Shown here: in pieces, positions 34,073 to 43,537 of the stretch | Numbering within the stretch: the stretch's first letter is position 1 | Layout: each line of letters begins with the position of its first letter | Source: UBA1858 sp045106935 | GTDB lineage: Bacteria > Pseudomonadota > Gammaproteobacteria > UBA4575 | Assembly (NCBI GenBank): GCA_045106935.1 | Contig: JBGCFN010000033.1 | Location: forward strand, 1 to 64,000 | Length of the DNA: 64,000 nucleotides | Direction of reading: 5' to 3' | Notes under the pieces: model-generated | Database searches by the model: none | Told to the model about the DNA's origin: nothing | The model's input: the letters and a program-made list of their open reading frames with translations, nothing else | Made by a program: the position numbers and the translations under genes

Positions 34073-35683
34073 TTGATTACGACCGCTAACATCACCATGC
34101 AGTTTGGTGCTAAACCATTATTTGAAAATATTTCTGTTAAGTTCGGCGAAGGAAATCGCTATGGACTTATCGGAGCAAATGGTTGTGGCAAATCCACATT
34201 CATGAAAATCCTTGATGGCAGTCTTGCACCTTCATCTGGCAATGTTTCTATTACTCCCAATGAACGTGTTGGAAAATTACATCAAGATCAATTTGCCTTT
34301 GAAGAATTTAGTGTGATCGACACTGTAATAATGGGTCACTCTACATTATGGGAAATCAAGCAAGAACGAGATCGTATCTATTCCTTACCTGAAATGTCTG
34401 ATGAAGACGGCATGAAAGTCGCAGACTTAGAAATCCAATTCGCAGAGTTAGATGGTTATAGTGCAGAAAGTCGAGCAGGTGAATTATTAATGAGTGCTGG
34501 AATAGAAGAAGCCTTACATTTTGGACCCATGAGTGAAGTCGCACCAGGTTGGAAATTAAGAGTACTTCTTGCTCAAGCATTATTTGCCGATCCAGATATT
34601 TTGTTACTCGATGAGCCAACAAACAACTTAGACATTAATACAATTCGCTGGTTAGAAGGCGTGCTTAATGAACGTAAAAGTACCATGGTCATTATTTCTC
34701 ACGACCGCCATTTCTTAAATGCTGTTTGCACACATATGGCAGATATGGATTTTGGTGAACTGCGCGTCTACCCTGGCAATTACGATGATTTCATGATTGC
34801 TTCAACGGCTGTTCGAGAACGTGCACAATCAGAAAATGCCAAGAAGAAAGCACAGATTGCAGATCTACAGCAATTCGTTAGCCGCTTTTCTGCCAATGCT
34901 TCAAAAGCAAAACAAGCGACTTCTCGGGCCAAGCAAATAGACAAAATTAAACTGGAAGATATAAAGCCATCGAGCCGAGTAAGTCCATTTATCCGTTTCA
35001 ATCAAACCAAAAAATTACATCGACAAGCATTAATCCTTGAAGAATTAGGCCATGGTTTCGATAATGAAATCTTATTTACTAATGGTAATATTATTTTAGA
35101 AGCTGGTAGTCGACTTGCTGTCATCGGTGAAAATGGTACTGGTAAAACAACATTCTTACGTTGTTTAGTTAATGAATTGGAAGCCGGTCAAGGCACATTA
35201 AAATGGTCTGAAAATGCAACTTTAGGTTACTGCCCTCAAGATAGTAATGCTGAATTCGATAATGATTTAACTTTATTTGATTGGATGAGCCAATGGCGCA
35301 AACCTAAACACGATGATGAAATAGTCCGTGGAACCTTAGGACGCTTATTGTTTTCATCTGATGATTTCAAAAAGAAAGTCAAGGTTTGCTCAGGTGGCGA
35401 AAAGAATCGCTTATTATTTGGCAAATTAATGATGGGTGAAACCAATGTGCTGATTATGGACGAGCCGACTAATCATTTGGATATGGAAGCGATTGAATCT
35501 TTAAACCTCGCTTTAGAACATTATGAAGGCACACTAATATTTGTCAGTCATGACCGTGAATTTGTATCATCACTTGCTACACGCGTAATCGAAATTAAAG
35601 ATAATAAACTGATTGATTTTCAAGGGACATATGAAGAATATCTCGCAAGCCAGCAAGATAACAATAAAGCTGCAAATTATTAA
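34073..35683 (+). CDS. ybiT: ABC-F ATPase YbiT
   Basis: 536 residues. TTG start (TTG ATT ACG) after AGGGA; it gives the MITTANITMQFGAKPLFENI start expected of YbiT, whereas the next ATG would drop conserved residues. Two ABC modules are separated by an Arg/Lys-rich linker (FVSRFSANASKAKQATSRAKQ). Each has Walker A (GANGCGKST; GENGTGKTT), signature (VAPGWKLRVLLAQAL; CSGGEKNRLLFGKLM) and Walker B. No transmembrane segment. ABC-F proteins rescue or regulate ribosomes. It overlaps the next gene by one base (TAATG). Confidence 0.95.
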   Translation: MITTANITMQFGAKPLFENISVKFGEGNRYGLIGANGCGKSTFMKILDGSLAPSSGNVSITPNERVGKLHQDQFAFEEFSVIDTVIMGHSTLWEIKQERDRIYSLPEMSDEDGMKVADLEIQFAELDGYSAESRAGELLMSAGIEEALHFGPMSEVAPGWKLRVLLAQALFADPDILLLDEPTNNLDINTIRWLEGVLNERKSTMVIISHDRHFLNAVCTHMADMDFGELRVYPGNYDDFMIASTAVRERAQSENAKKKAQIADLQQFVSRFSANASKAKQATSRAKQIDKIKLEDIKPSSRVSPFIRFNQTKKLHRQALILEELGHGFDNEILFTNGNIILEAGSRLAVIGENGTGKTTFLRCLVNELEAGQGTLKWSENATLGYCPQDSNAEFDNDLTLFDWMSQWRKPKHDDEIVRGTLGRLLFSSDDFKKKVKVCSGGEKNRLLFGKLMMGETNVLIMDEPTNHLDMEAIESLNLALEHYEGTLIFVSHDREFVSSLATRVIEIKDNKLIDFQGTYEEYLASQQDNNKAANY

Positions 35684-36417
35684 TGCAGCCTATTTTTGAA
35701 GAAATAGATTTCCAAAATACTTCCTTAGGAGACATTAGTCTTAGACGTAGGTCCGAACCTCGATTAGATAATATCATTATCTATGAAGTTAAACTAAATG
35801 AAGAATTTTTAATGTCTAGCCTTTTTACAGAGGCTGAAGTTGAATTATCAAATATTGCACTCGCCGATTTACAAATATTCTTTCCTGATAATAAGGAACT
35901 AGACATTATTGTAGGTGGATTGGGACTGGGTTATACAGCAGCAGCCGTGCTAAATAACGCTAACGTCAAATCATTAAAAGTGATCGATGTCATGCAGCCT
36001 GTTATCGATTGGCACCAAAATGAATTAGTCCCACTTGGCAAAGCATTAAACAATGATTCACGCTGCGAATTAATATGTGCAGATTTTTATCAATTAGCTG
36101 CAGACAGCAACTCTGGGTTCTACTCTGATAATACACACAAAATTTCTCATGCCATATTGTTAGACATTGATCACTCCCCTAGTCACTTACTCAATGAGGG
36201 TAATCATACTTTCTATACGCAAGAGGGGTTGACTCAATTAGCGAAGAAATTACATCCGAGTGGAATCTTTGGCTTATGGTCTAATGAGCCACCCGATGAG
36301 AATTTTATTAATCTTTTAAATGTGGTGTTCAGCTCAACTGCAACTCATCGAATTAAATTTCCTAACCCATATACCGGCGAAGAATCTGAGAATACTATCT
36401 ATATTTCATATAATTGA
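35683..36417 (+). CDS. Spermidine-synthase-like methyltransferase-fold protein
   Basis: 244 residues. A Rossmann-type fold with IIVGGLGLGYTAAAVL (the usual GGGDG block is changed), a central LKVIDVMQP strand and LLDIDHSPSHLL, matching spermine/spermidine synthase family members that are often called SpeE-like. Catalytic Asp residues typical of SpeE (GGGDG, DxxD) are not clearly kept, so putrescine aminopropyl transfer is doubtful. The TAATG overlap with ybiT shows cotranscription. Confidence 0.75.
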   Translation: MQPIFEEIDFQNTSLGDISLRRRSEPRLDNIIIYEVKLNEEFLMSSLFTEAEVELSNIALADLQIFFPDNKELDIIVGGLGLGYTAAAVLNNANVKSLKVIDVMQPVIDWHQNELVPLGKALNNDSRCELICADFYQLAADSNSGFYSDNTHKISHAILLDIDHSPSHLLNEGNHTFYTQEGLTQLAKKLHPSGIFGLWSNEPPDENFINLLNVVFSSTATHRIKFPNPYTGEESENTIYISYN

Positions 36418-36424
36418 TAAGTAA

Positions 36425-37003
36425 TTAATGAGCATCAGTTTCATTCTTCACAATCACTTGCTTATGCAATGCTCTTAATCTCTTAACCATCACCGCACCT
36501 GTCTTTACAAAATAATTTACTTTCCTTGGATGCTCGCCACCAAGATCTTCATTAGCAAGCACATAATTTGACTGTTCTATATAGTCTCGAATAAATTGTA
36601 TGTTACTCATCCCCACGTTTCCCACAGAAGAAATGATCGCCCCTCCTCCAAAGACTTTGATTTCAAGATTTTTTCTTGATCCGCCATTCTCTAGAATAGT
36701 GTTTATCAAATAATCCATCGAGTAAGCACCTAGTTGTAACAAAGATTTGTTTTGCATGCTTATCAAATCCAGTTTATCTCCAGGCATCAAAAAATGATTC
36801 ATACCACCGATACCCATTTTCGTGTCTCGAATGCATGTGGAAATACAGGAACCTAGAACAGTCGTGATAATTTCATCTTGATCTGTCACATATACTCCAC
36901 CAGTAGAAATAGTCACTACGTATTTTTTTGATGCTTTATTATAAATTCTACGTAAATTTCTAAATTCACCAAATTTATTTGAATATGTCTTAACTTGATT
37001 CAT
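36425..37003 (-). CDS. cheD: Chemoreceptor glutamine deamidase CheD
   Basis: 192 residues. Catalytic Cys in LGSCIS (C53) and His in GGMNHFLMP (H70) are 17 residues apart, as in CheD of Thermotoga (C27/H44), and TGAVMVKRL closes the active site. CheD deamidates glutamines of chemotaxis receptors and interacts with CheC/CheY where present. No other chemotaxis gene is nearby; it follows an HDOD gene by 30 bases on the same strand, so the two are likely cotranscribed. Confidence 0.9.
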   Translation of the reverse strand: MNQVKTYSNKFGEFRNLRRIYNKASKKYVVTISTGGVYVTDQDEIITTVLGSCISTCIRDTKMGIGGMNHFLMPGDKLDLISMQNKSLLQLGAYSMDYLINTILENGGSRKNLEIKVFGGGAIISSVGNVGMSNIQFIRDYIEQSNYVLANEDLGGEHPRKVNYFVKTGAVMVKRLRALHKQVIVKNETDAH

Positions 37004-37033
37004 TGATAGAAATGTTATTGGAGTGTATAAAAA

Positions 37034-37927
37034 TCAAAGAATGGTATTCAAGAAAATATCTTTATTTTCTTGATACTTCTTTTCGATGCGCTGACTGATT
37101 TTTTTAATTTTTTCAGGCTGTCCATGAAACATATCGCGAACACTTTCATCCATGGGGGGCGCGTCGTCTAAATTGTCACTCTGTATTTCAATTAATACAG
37201 AGAATATGTTTGATGTGTGTATCAACATGACTTCTTTTTTATGAGCTATTGCATTCTCAGGATGGTGGTGAAATTGAATGCATTCTTTTAGCAAAGATGG
37301 GAAATTCCATAAATTAGCCAACTCTAAGCCGACATGTTCATGGGTAAAACCAAAAATCTCACCTTCAACAATACTTTGATCAGCAGTTTCAAAGCTATTA
37401 ATACATTGTTCTAGTACTTCAGAAGATTGTTCTGGTCGGTTGGCATACAACACCAGTTGACCGATATCATGTAACAGTCCAGCAGCATAAATTGACCCAT
37501 TAGATTTTAAATGAAATTCTTTTGCTAACTCTTGAGCTGAGAATGCACATAAAAGACTATGACTCCAGAAATCCTCCATAGTAATCAATGTGGTGGGAAT
37601 ATTCGCAAATGATTCTGCTGCACTGACACTCAATGCCATACGGTACACCTCTCTCACACCAATACGACTGACAGCGTCATTAATCGCAGCTATTTCTTGA
37701 GAAAAGCCATAGTAAGGACTATTTGCAAGTCTTAAGATCGTTGAAGTTAGCGCAGCATCCTGTTGTATAACAAATGCAATGCTGTCTGCATTGGCGTGCT
37801 TATCATCAATAATGTCGCAGAGTCGTATCGCCACAGGAGAAAAGGCGATCAACTCATTTGCCATGGTCGCGATTTTATAGGGAGTATCGGTCATACTTTT
37901 AACAAACGACCAATCTTGGCAAAACAT
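37034..37927 (-). CDS. HDOD domain protein
   Basis: 297 residues. The HDOD domain (about 15-215) has QQDAALTSTILRLANSPYYGF and GLLHDIGQL, where the HD pair is kept but other HD-hydrolase ligands are altered. The rest is helical without membrane segments. HDOD proteins are linked to c-di-GMP signalling, motility and stress responses but lack known catalytic activity. Just upstream of cheD on the strand; likely operon. Confidence 0.9.
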   Translation of the reverse strand: MFCQDWSFVKSMTDTPYKIATMANELIAFSPVAIRLCDIIDDKHANADSIAFVIQQDAALTSTILRLANSPYYGFSQEIAAINDAVSRIGVREVYRMALSVSAAESFANIPTTLITMEDFWSHSLLCAFSAQELAKEFHLKSNGSIYAAGLLHDIGQLVLYANRPEQSSEVLEQCINSFETADQSIVEGEIFGFTHEHVGLELANLWNFPSLLKECIQFHHHPENAIAHKKEVMLIHTSNIFSVLIEIQSDNLDDAPPMDESVRDMFHGQPEKIKKISQRIEKKYQENKDIFLNTIL

Positions 37928-38088
37928 TAGAGATATTACTTCTATTAACAGCTAAATATTGACCAAATATCGAATATAAGCCTATTCTTATTATAATATT
38001 AACATCAGGCAATCAATATCTTATTAACTTGGATATAATTCGGTCACTTGAATGACAACAAATGAATACTCTAGCACTTTAAATAATT

Positions 38089-38841
38089 ATGATTTTTAGA
38101 CAACTCTTTGAACCGACTTCTTCAACGTATACCTACCTAATCGCATGTGAAGACACTAGAAAATGTGCGCTTATTGACACTGTCGTTGATACCACTGAGC
38201 GTGATCTTTCATTATTAAAAGAGATGGATCTCACGCTTGACTACACGATCGACACTCATATTCATGCCGATCATTTGACTGCTGCAGTAAAATTAAAAGC
38301 CTTAACGAAAAGTAAGATAATCTATCCTGGTATATGTGAGTTACCATGTATGGATATTGGTGCAAAAGAAGGAGAAGTAATAAAAATTGGAAAGATTTCC
38401 TTATATCCTCTTTTTACTCCGGGACATACTGATCATCATTTCGCATATTTATTTGATAATGGCACTCAACAAATGGTGTTTACAGGTGACGCCTTATTAA
38501 TTGAAGCCTGTGGCCGTACTGATTTTCAATCGGGAGATGCAGAAACATTATATAAGAGTATTCATGAAAAAATATTCTCGCTTCCCAATGACACCTTAAT
38601 TTATCCTGGTCATGATTATTCTGGAAGACTTGTCTCCAGCGTACAACAGGAAAAACAACGCAATCCAAGGTTAGGAAACAATAAACCCATGAATGAATTT
38701 GTAGAAATCATGGATGGCTTAGATTTGCCTTATCCTAAGAAAATTGATTTTGCTGTGCCTGGAAATGAGGATTGTGGTGTCTGCCCTGAGAACACACCAG
38801 AAGAATTACGCGCACCTTGCGACATTCACGATCAGGGATAG
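38089..38841 (+). CDS. Persulfide dioxygenase-like metallo-beta-lactamase protein (ETHE1/Sdo type)
   Basis: 250 residues. Metal motif THIHADHLTAAV and FTPGHTDHHFAY, TGDALLIEACGRTDFQSGDAETLYKS, and LIYPGHDYSGR are those of ETHE1-type persulfide dioxygenases, which oxidise glutathione persulfide with a mononuclear iron. The C-terminus carries extra Cys residues (EDCGVCPEN, APCDIH), which the common enzymes do not all have. It converges on the winged-helix gene with only 3 bases between stops. Start ATG 38089 (MIFRQLFEP). Confidence 0.87.
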   Translation: MIFRQLFEPTSSTYTYLIACEDTRKCALIDTVVDTTERDLSLLKEMDLTLDYTIDTHIHADHLTAAVKLKALTKSKIIYPGICELPCMDIGAKEGEVIKIGKISLYPLFTPGHTDHHFAYLFDNGTQQMVFTGDALLIEACGRTDFQSGDAETLYKSIHEKIFSLPNDTLIYPGHDYSGRLVSSVQQEKQRNPRLGNNKPMNEFVEIMDGLDLPYPKKIDFAVPGNEDCGVCPENTPEELRAPCDIHDQG

Positions 38842-38844
38842 GAC

Positions 38845-39423
38845 TCAACCCGTTTTGCGACGTCGATTCACATGTTGAACATACCCTAATCGATTATGAT
38901 TAGCATAGCGCGTGAATCGTTGCTTTATTTCTTTAACCGCGACGGTTCTTTCCCTTGTCCTTCCACCACGAATTGCATCGATTAGAGTCAGTAATTCATA
39001 TAAAGAAGCATCTAATCTAGCCGCATCTGGAACCGATGGATATAAAGGGCTAAACGCAATCCCACGAACTTTTCCATTGTTATCTGGCCATACAGGTGGT
39101 GGGCTTGAATCGTCATAAATGACTCTGTCACATAATGGTTTTGCTGCGTAAGAAGTGGGTATTCCCATACATATATCCCCACGCTCTGCGGAAAATGCAT
39201 ATTTCAAACCATATACAATGAATTCTTCAAGATTTTTAGCATCAGGCATGATTGTCTCGCCCTTATCTATCATCAACCCTGCCCCATAGGCACGTTTCAT
39301 GGCCGCATGAATTTCCGATGAACTCATACTTAATTCCATTGCTAGTCGACTGTACACCCAATTAACATCTCCTTGAGCGACTAACTTAAGTAATATCAAT
39401 ATATCTTGAGGTTTTAAATTCAT
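38845..39423 (-). CDS. Winged-helix DNA-binding protein, hypothetical
   Basis: 192 residues. The first 70 residues read as a winged helix: LKPQDILILLKLVAQG, LAMELSMSSSEIHAAMKRAYGAGLM. The rest is an unknown domain with YDDSSPPPVWPDNNGKVRGIAFSPLYPSVPDAAR and a basic end HVNRRRKTG. It lies 11 bases behind a perfect 19-base palindrome that is probably its own operator. Proteins of this kind occur beside nucleotidyltransferase-type toxins in some genomes; no such partner is here. Confidence 0.72.
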   Translation of the reverse strand: MNLKPQDILILLKLVAQGDVNWVYSRLAMELSMSSSEIHAAMKRAYGAGLMIDKGETIMPDAKNLEEFIVYGLKYAFSAERGDICMGIPTSYAAKPLCDRVIYDDSSPPPVWPDNNGKVRGIAFSPLYPSVPDAARLDASLYELLTLIDAIRGGRTRERTVAVKEIKQRFTRYANHNRLGYVQHVNRRRKTG

Positions 39424-39433
39424 TATTTTTTAA

Positions 39434-39452
39434 TATTCGCGATTCGCGAATA
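39434..39452. promoter_or_regulatory. Perfect 19-base palindrome, likely operator
   Basis: TATTCGCGA, one central T, then TCGCGAATA. It ends 11 bases before the ATG of the winged-helix gene on the minus strand. GC-rich TCGCGA centres are rare in this AT-rich region, which makes chance unlikely. Autorepression is the simplest reading. Confidence 0.75.
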
Positions 39453-39595
39453 ACAAATACCCTATTGATCGAGAAAAACAAACATTCAGATGCATGAACT
39501 GCAAATAAATCCTACAAGTGGACACATTTTTATAGGACACTAGTCATATAAATTCAATCTATTAAATTCATAAGCACAATTATAATAAGTATTAT

Positions 39596-40606
39596 ATGGA
39601 CCCACTTACTCAAGGAGCTTTGGGCGCTAGCTTATCTCAGGCGTTCAGCAAAAAGTCACATGTATTCATAGTGGGCTTATTAGGATTCTTTTCGGGTATG
39701 GCACCTGACCTTGATGTTTTTATTCGTTCAGAATCAGATCCATTATTATTTTTAGAATTTCACCGACAATTTACTCATTCACTCATTTTCATCCCTATGG
39801 GTGGATTAATATGTGCAATCATTTTTTATTATCTTTTTGCGAAATATGTAAAGTTATCATTCAAGCAAACATATATTTATTGCACATTGGGATATGCAAC
39901 TCATGGTTTACTAGACACATGTACAAGTTATGGGACTCAATTGTTATGGCCATTTACTAATCATCGATATTCTTGGGATACCGTTTCAATTATTGATCCC
40001 ATTTTAACTTTGCCACTACTGATGTTAGTAGTCATTGCTGTCATTAAGAAAAATTCCAAATATGCGTTAATCGCTTTTCTCTGGGTGATATGTTACCAAT
40101 GCTTTGGTCTCTATCAAAATCATCGTGCGAGTGAAATTGGTTGGCAATTAGCTGAGGATCGTGGTCATAGACCACTCAGATTAAATGCTAAGCCCACCTT
40201 AGGTAACTTAATTCTATGGCGAGTCATTTATGAAACGGAAGAAGGGTTTTATACTGATGGAGTAAGACTAGGCTTAGACACTAAAATATATGCAGGCAAA
40301 TTAACGCCAAAGCTGAATGTAAAACGTGACTTTCCTTGGTTAAATGAAAACTCACAGCAAGCCGAAGATATCAAAAGATTTACATGGTTCTCTCAAGGGT
40401 ATGTATCAGTCGACCCAAATAACCCAGCTCGCATCATCGATACACGATACTCATTGTTACCAAATGAAGCGCGAGGATTATGGAGTATTTGGATAACGCC
40501 TGACACAGGCCTTGAAAAACATGCAGAATACAAAATGGCTCGCGATGTAAATACCAATAAACGAAGTATGTTTTTTGATATGCTATTTGATCGTAAACAT
40601 GACTAA
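39596..40606 (+). CDS. YdjM-like membrane-bound metal-dependent hydrolase (DUF457)
   Basis: 336 residues. The N-terminus MDPLTQGALGASLSQA and the pattern FSGMAPDLDVFIR, then HRQFTHSLIF and GYATHGLLDTCTSYGT, identify the family: His/Asp-rich metal motifs within four to five transmembrane segments. The C-terminal third is a soluble domain (about 205-336). E. coli YdjM is an SOS-regulated inner-membrane protein of unknown substrate. The next gene overlaps its stop by 8 bases. Confidence 0.88.
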   Translation: MDPLTQGALGASLSQAFSKKSHVFIVGLLGFFSGMAPDLDVFIRSESDPLLFLEFHRQFTHSLIFIPMGGLICAIIFYYLFAKYVKLSFKQTYIYCTLGYATHGLLDTCTSYGTQLLWPFTNHRYSWDTVSIIDPILTLPLLMLVVIAVIKKNSKYALIAFLWVICYQCFGLYQNHRASEIGWQLAEDRGHRPLRLNAKPTLGNLILWRVIYETEEGFYTDGVRLGLDTKIYAGKLTPKLNVKRDFPWLNENSQQAEDIKRFTWFSQGYVSVDPNNPARIIDTRYSLLPNEARGLWSIWITPDTGLEKHAEYKMARDVNTNKRSMFFDMLFDRKHD

Positions 40607-41345
40607 AACATTAGTCTTACAATCACATCGTCAGCCATTACCCTACACATGGCTAAAAACTTGTATAGATTCAGTAAAACATTGGGCAGACTTAAATCAC
40701 TATGAATACCAATTTATTGATGATGCATTATTTGATTATGTACCTAATGAGTTACTACTCAAAACCCAATCTCAACCGGTGATTGCAACGGATCTTGCTC
40801 GATTAAAATTATTACAGAATAAACTCAAAGAAAAATATCACACAGTTATATGGTGTGATGCAGATTTTTTAATATTCTCACCAAAAAATTTTACTTTAAC
40901 GAAAGACACCTATTCATTAGGTCGTGAAGTATGGATACAAACTGATAGTAAAAATCCAAAAAATTTCATTGCGAAAATAAAAGTGCATAATGCATTTATG
41001 ATGTATCGACAAAATAATCCATTTTTGGATTTCTATGCTGACACTGCAACACGTTTAGTTAAATTAAATATCGGGCGTATGCCACCACAGTTTGTTGGTC
41101 CAAAATTACTCGGAGCAATTCATAATATTGCTCAATGTAACGTGCAAGAGTCCGCTGGCATGCTGAGCCCAGCTGTCATTAAAGATATTGCCAACAAAAG
41201 TGGAGATGCTTTAGCATTATTCAAGAAGAAATCAAGTCATCCAATTGCTGCAGCAAATTTATGTAGCTCGCTATTTTCACGTAATGAAATAAACGAAGAA
41301 CAAATTAAGCAATGCATAAAGAATATAACTGCATGCATTGCTTAG
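40599..41345 (+). CDS. Glycosyltransferase-like protein with DxD motif
   Basis: 248 residues starting MTKTLVLQSHRQPLP at ATG 40599, 8 bases inside the previous gene's end. Residues about 80-95 read HTVIWCDADFLIF; the DAD is a typical DxD metal motif of GT-A-type sugar transferases, followed by KVHNAFMMYRQNNPFLDFY, as in capsular and GT32/34-like enzymes. No membrane helix. The donor and acceptor are unknown. An in-frame extension to 40575 is possible but less likely. Confidence 0.65.
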   Translation: MTKTLVLQSHRQPLPYTWLKTCIDSVKHWADLNHYEYQFIDDALFDYVPNELLLKTQSQPVIATDLARLKLLQNKLKEKYHTVIWCDADFLIFSPKNFTLTKDTYSLGREVWIQTDSKNPKNFIAKIKVHNAFMMYRQNNPFLDFYADTATRLVKLNIGRMPPQFVGPKLLGAIHNIAQCNVQESAGMLSPAVIKDIANKSGDALALFKKKSSHPIAAANLCSSLFSRNEINEEQIKQCIKNITACIA

Positions 41346-41364
41346 TATCACTGGGAGGTTTGAC

Positions 41365-41925
41365 TTATTTTAAAAATTTACCCATCAAGTCATCAATTAC
41401 ACTACCATCACCATCTTGATCTAGAAAGGAAGTTAATACACTCTCCAAACCTGAAGACTGTCGAGATTGAGTTTGGCCACCACCATTGAGCAGAGCACCT
41501 AATACTCCACCTGAACCTGATTGCTTACTCATTCCACCCATCACCATCGTTGCAACTATAGGCAACATTTTTTTTAATATACTGGAATCAATTCCTGTAT
41601 TTTTTGCCGCACGCCCCGCCACTTGGCGACTCACATCTTTATTACCAAGTAAGTGGCCTAATATGGCATTGCCATCAGAAACTGTAGAGGAACTCTCCAA
41701 CTGTGAGGGGTTATCTAAATATTGGCTATGATTACCTGAACCTAATGCTGAAATTAGCGAATCTAATCCACCTTTTTGAACATTTTTCTTAACCCCACCT
41801 GCTAGCATTGGAATCAACTGAGCTAAAGCAGAATTGGTTTGATTTCCATCTAAACCAAACTGATTACCAAGTTGATTAACTGTGTTACCACCTTGTGCTT
41901 CTAAAATTGTTCTTAATAAATCCAT
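41365..41925 (-). CDS. DUF937 family protein (YidB-like)
   Basis: 186 residues. Family pattern LGNQFGLDGNQTNSALAQLIPMLAGG, LGHLLGNKDVSRQVAGRAAKNTGID, LKKMLPIVATMVMGGM and a Gly/Ser-rich linker to FLDQDGDGSVIDDLMGKF, which looks like a short calcium-loop-type end. Cytoplasmic; the role is unknown, though it is reported among stress-induced proteins. It is followed on the same strand by the LysM protein gene, with 10 bases between, so the two form an operon. Confidence 0.85.
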   Translation of the reverse strand: MDLLRTILEAQGGNTVNQLGNQFGLDGNQTNSALAQLIPMLAGGVKKNVQKGGLDSLISALGSGNHSQYLDNPSQLESSSTVSDGNAILGHLLGNKDVSRQVAGRAAKNTGIDSSILKKMLPIVATMVMGGMSKQSGSGGVLGALLNGGGQTQSRQSSGLESVLTSFLDQDGDGSVIDDLMGKFLK

Positions 41926-41935
41926 TTAACATTCC

Positions 41936-42418
41936 TTACAATGGTATTCTTATTTTTTGACCAGGATAAATTTTATCTGGGTCTTCAATCACTTCTCTAT
42001 TAGCTTCAAAAATCTTTGGATAATCCATGGCATTACCATAATAGTGTTTAGCAATTTTACTTAATGAGTCACCAGAAACAATCGTATAAAATTCAACTTT
42101 AGTGCCATCATCTGGCATAGACTGATTATCACCCGCCGCACTCATTGGCGTCTCTTGACCATTCTGAACAACCTTCAAACCACTAGTATAAACATCTATA
42201 ACGCCTTTCACATTACCAGCCATTAACACTGTTTTTTGAAATGCTTCTCCAGAATTACAGTCCCCGCATAACCCAACAATACCATTGTCAAACGTGACCT
42301 CTAAATTTTCAACACCTGGATTATTACTTTCAATATAAGATTTAATTTCTTCTGCAGCTTCTTCATCTTTATTAAAGATTTTTCTGCCAATATCTTTCAC
42401 AAATCCAAATAAACTCAT
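41936..42418 (-). CDS. BON-LysM protein, YgaU/Kbp type
   Basis: 160 residues starting MSLFGFVKDIGRKIFNKDEE at ATG 42418, which has AGGAG six bases upstream; a GTG at 42436 lacks this. The N-terminal part is a BON-like domain (NLEVTFDNGIVGLCGDC), the C-terminal part a LysM domain (YTIVSGDSLSKIAKHYYGNAM, ANREVIEDPDKIYPGQKIRIPL). In E. coli, YgaU (Kbp) is a potassium-binding cytoplasmic protein. It precedes DUF937 in the operon. Confidence 0.9.
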   Translation of the reverse strand: MSLFGFVKDIGRKIFNKDEEAAEEIKSYIESNNPGVENLEVTFDNGIVGLCGDCNSGEAFQKTVLMAGNVKGVIDVYTSGLKVVQNGQETPMSAAGDNQSMPDDGTKVEFYTIVSGDSLSKIAKHYYGNAMDYPKIFEANREVIEDPDKIYPGQKIRIPL

Positions 42419-42550
42419 TTTCACTCCTAATGACACGTTGTGTCGGATTAACTATTCTTGTTATTTTAATGTCTTATAATAATTTGATTATCTAATCTAA
42501 CTATTATTATTCAATTATATAGTCGGCATATAGGATAAGCTATACAAACG

Positions 42551-43537
42551 ATGAAATTGATATTTTTCTTATTCATTCTATTTTCCATAAATAATGTATG
42601 GTCTCAATCGTGCAAACATTATGAAGCCTCATTGGTAATAGAGAACGACAGCACATTAACCTTGGGCGGCGGAACAGATCGCTTTTATTCCAATGGATTT
42701 GAAGCCCAAATTCGCTGTAATACGGATGTTGAAGATGAGAATTCTCACTCTAATTATGCCTATCAATCCTTAAATTGGCTCAACGCCAACACAAATTTCG
42801 TCAGAATTAGCAAAGGCGTAAAATTAGGACAAAAAATATACACAAGTTCTGATCTCACTCAAACAGAAGATGAGATTGATACTAGTCGAGATAGACCCTA
42901 CGCAGGATGGACATATGCAAGTCTCTTCTATGAAGCTGAAACACTGCAAGATAAGTACTTAAGGCATGAATTTAGTCTAGGTTGTGTGGGGCCATGTTCA
43001 CAAGCTGATAATATCCAAACAGAATGGCATGAGTTATTGGGCTTTGTTGAACCCGAGGGGTGGGACTTACAAATAAAAAATCAATTAGCTCTGCAATATT
43101 TCCTAGAATACAAAACAAATCGATATGAAATATTTCCTTATATTTCACTACATCCAAGATACAAGGTGTCTTTAGGCACCATATTCAACGACCTATCTTT
43201 TGGTGGAGAGTTTATTGTAGGAGACAAAAGTAATGAGGCAGTCACTAATCCTTCTCATCAATATAAAAAATGGGACTGGCAAATATTTTTGCATAACGAT
43301 ATTAAATTAGTGGCTTTCAATGGCACATTAGAAGGGTCTATATTCAACGACAGTAGTCCACATACAGTGAATCCATCAAGAGTAGTACTAGAGAATGGGA
43401 TTGGTGTTCGACTTAACTACAACAATCAATATTCTTTCCAATATCGATTTATTGGTAGAAGTACGGAAAATGAAGAACAAGACTGGAAATTTTGGGACCA
43501 TAAATATGGTAGTTTTGAATTTGGATTTGGATTTTAA
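42551..43537 (+). CDS. lpxR: Lipid A 3'-O-deacylase LpxR family protein (DUF2219)
   Basis: 328 residues. Signal peptide MKLIFFLFILFSINNVWS, cleaved before QSC. The mature outer-membrane barrel has VIENDSTLTLGGGTDRFYSNG, whose Asn-Asp pair and the region near Thr/Asp belong to the LpxR active site, then DRPYAGWTYASLFY and QTEWHELLGF, where the His is the catalytic base candidate. It removes the 3'-acyloxyacyl chain from lipid A and alters surface immunogenicity in pathogens; in a free-living bacterium it may tune the outer membrane. Ends with barrel C-terminal Phe (FGFGF). Confidence 0.85.
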   Translation: MKLIFFLFILFSINNVWSQSCKHYEASLVIENDSTLTLGGGTDRFYSNGFEAQIRCNTDVEDENSHSNYAYQSLNWLNANTNFVRISKGVKLGQKIYTSSDLTQTEDEIDTSRDRPYAGWTYASLFYEAETLQDKYLRHEFSLGCVGPCSQADNIQTEWHELLGFVEPEGWDLQIKNQLALQYFLEYKTNRYEIFPYISLHPRYKVSLGTIFNDLSFGGEFIVGDKSNEAVTNPSHQYKKWDWQIFLHNDIKLVAFNGTLEGSIFNDSSPHTVNPSRVVLENGIGVRLNYNNQYSFQYRFIGRSTENEEQDWKFWDHKYGSFEFGFGF

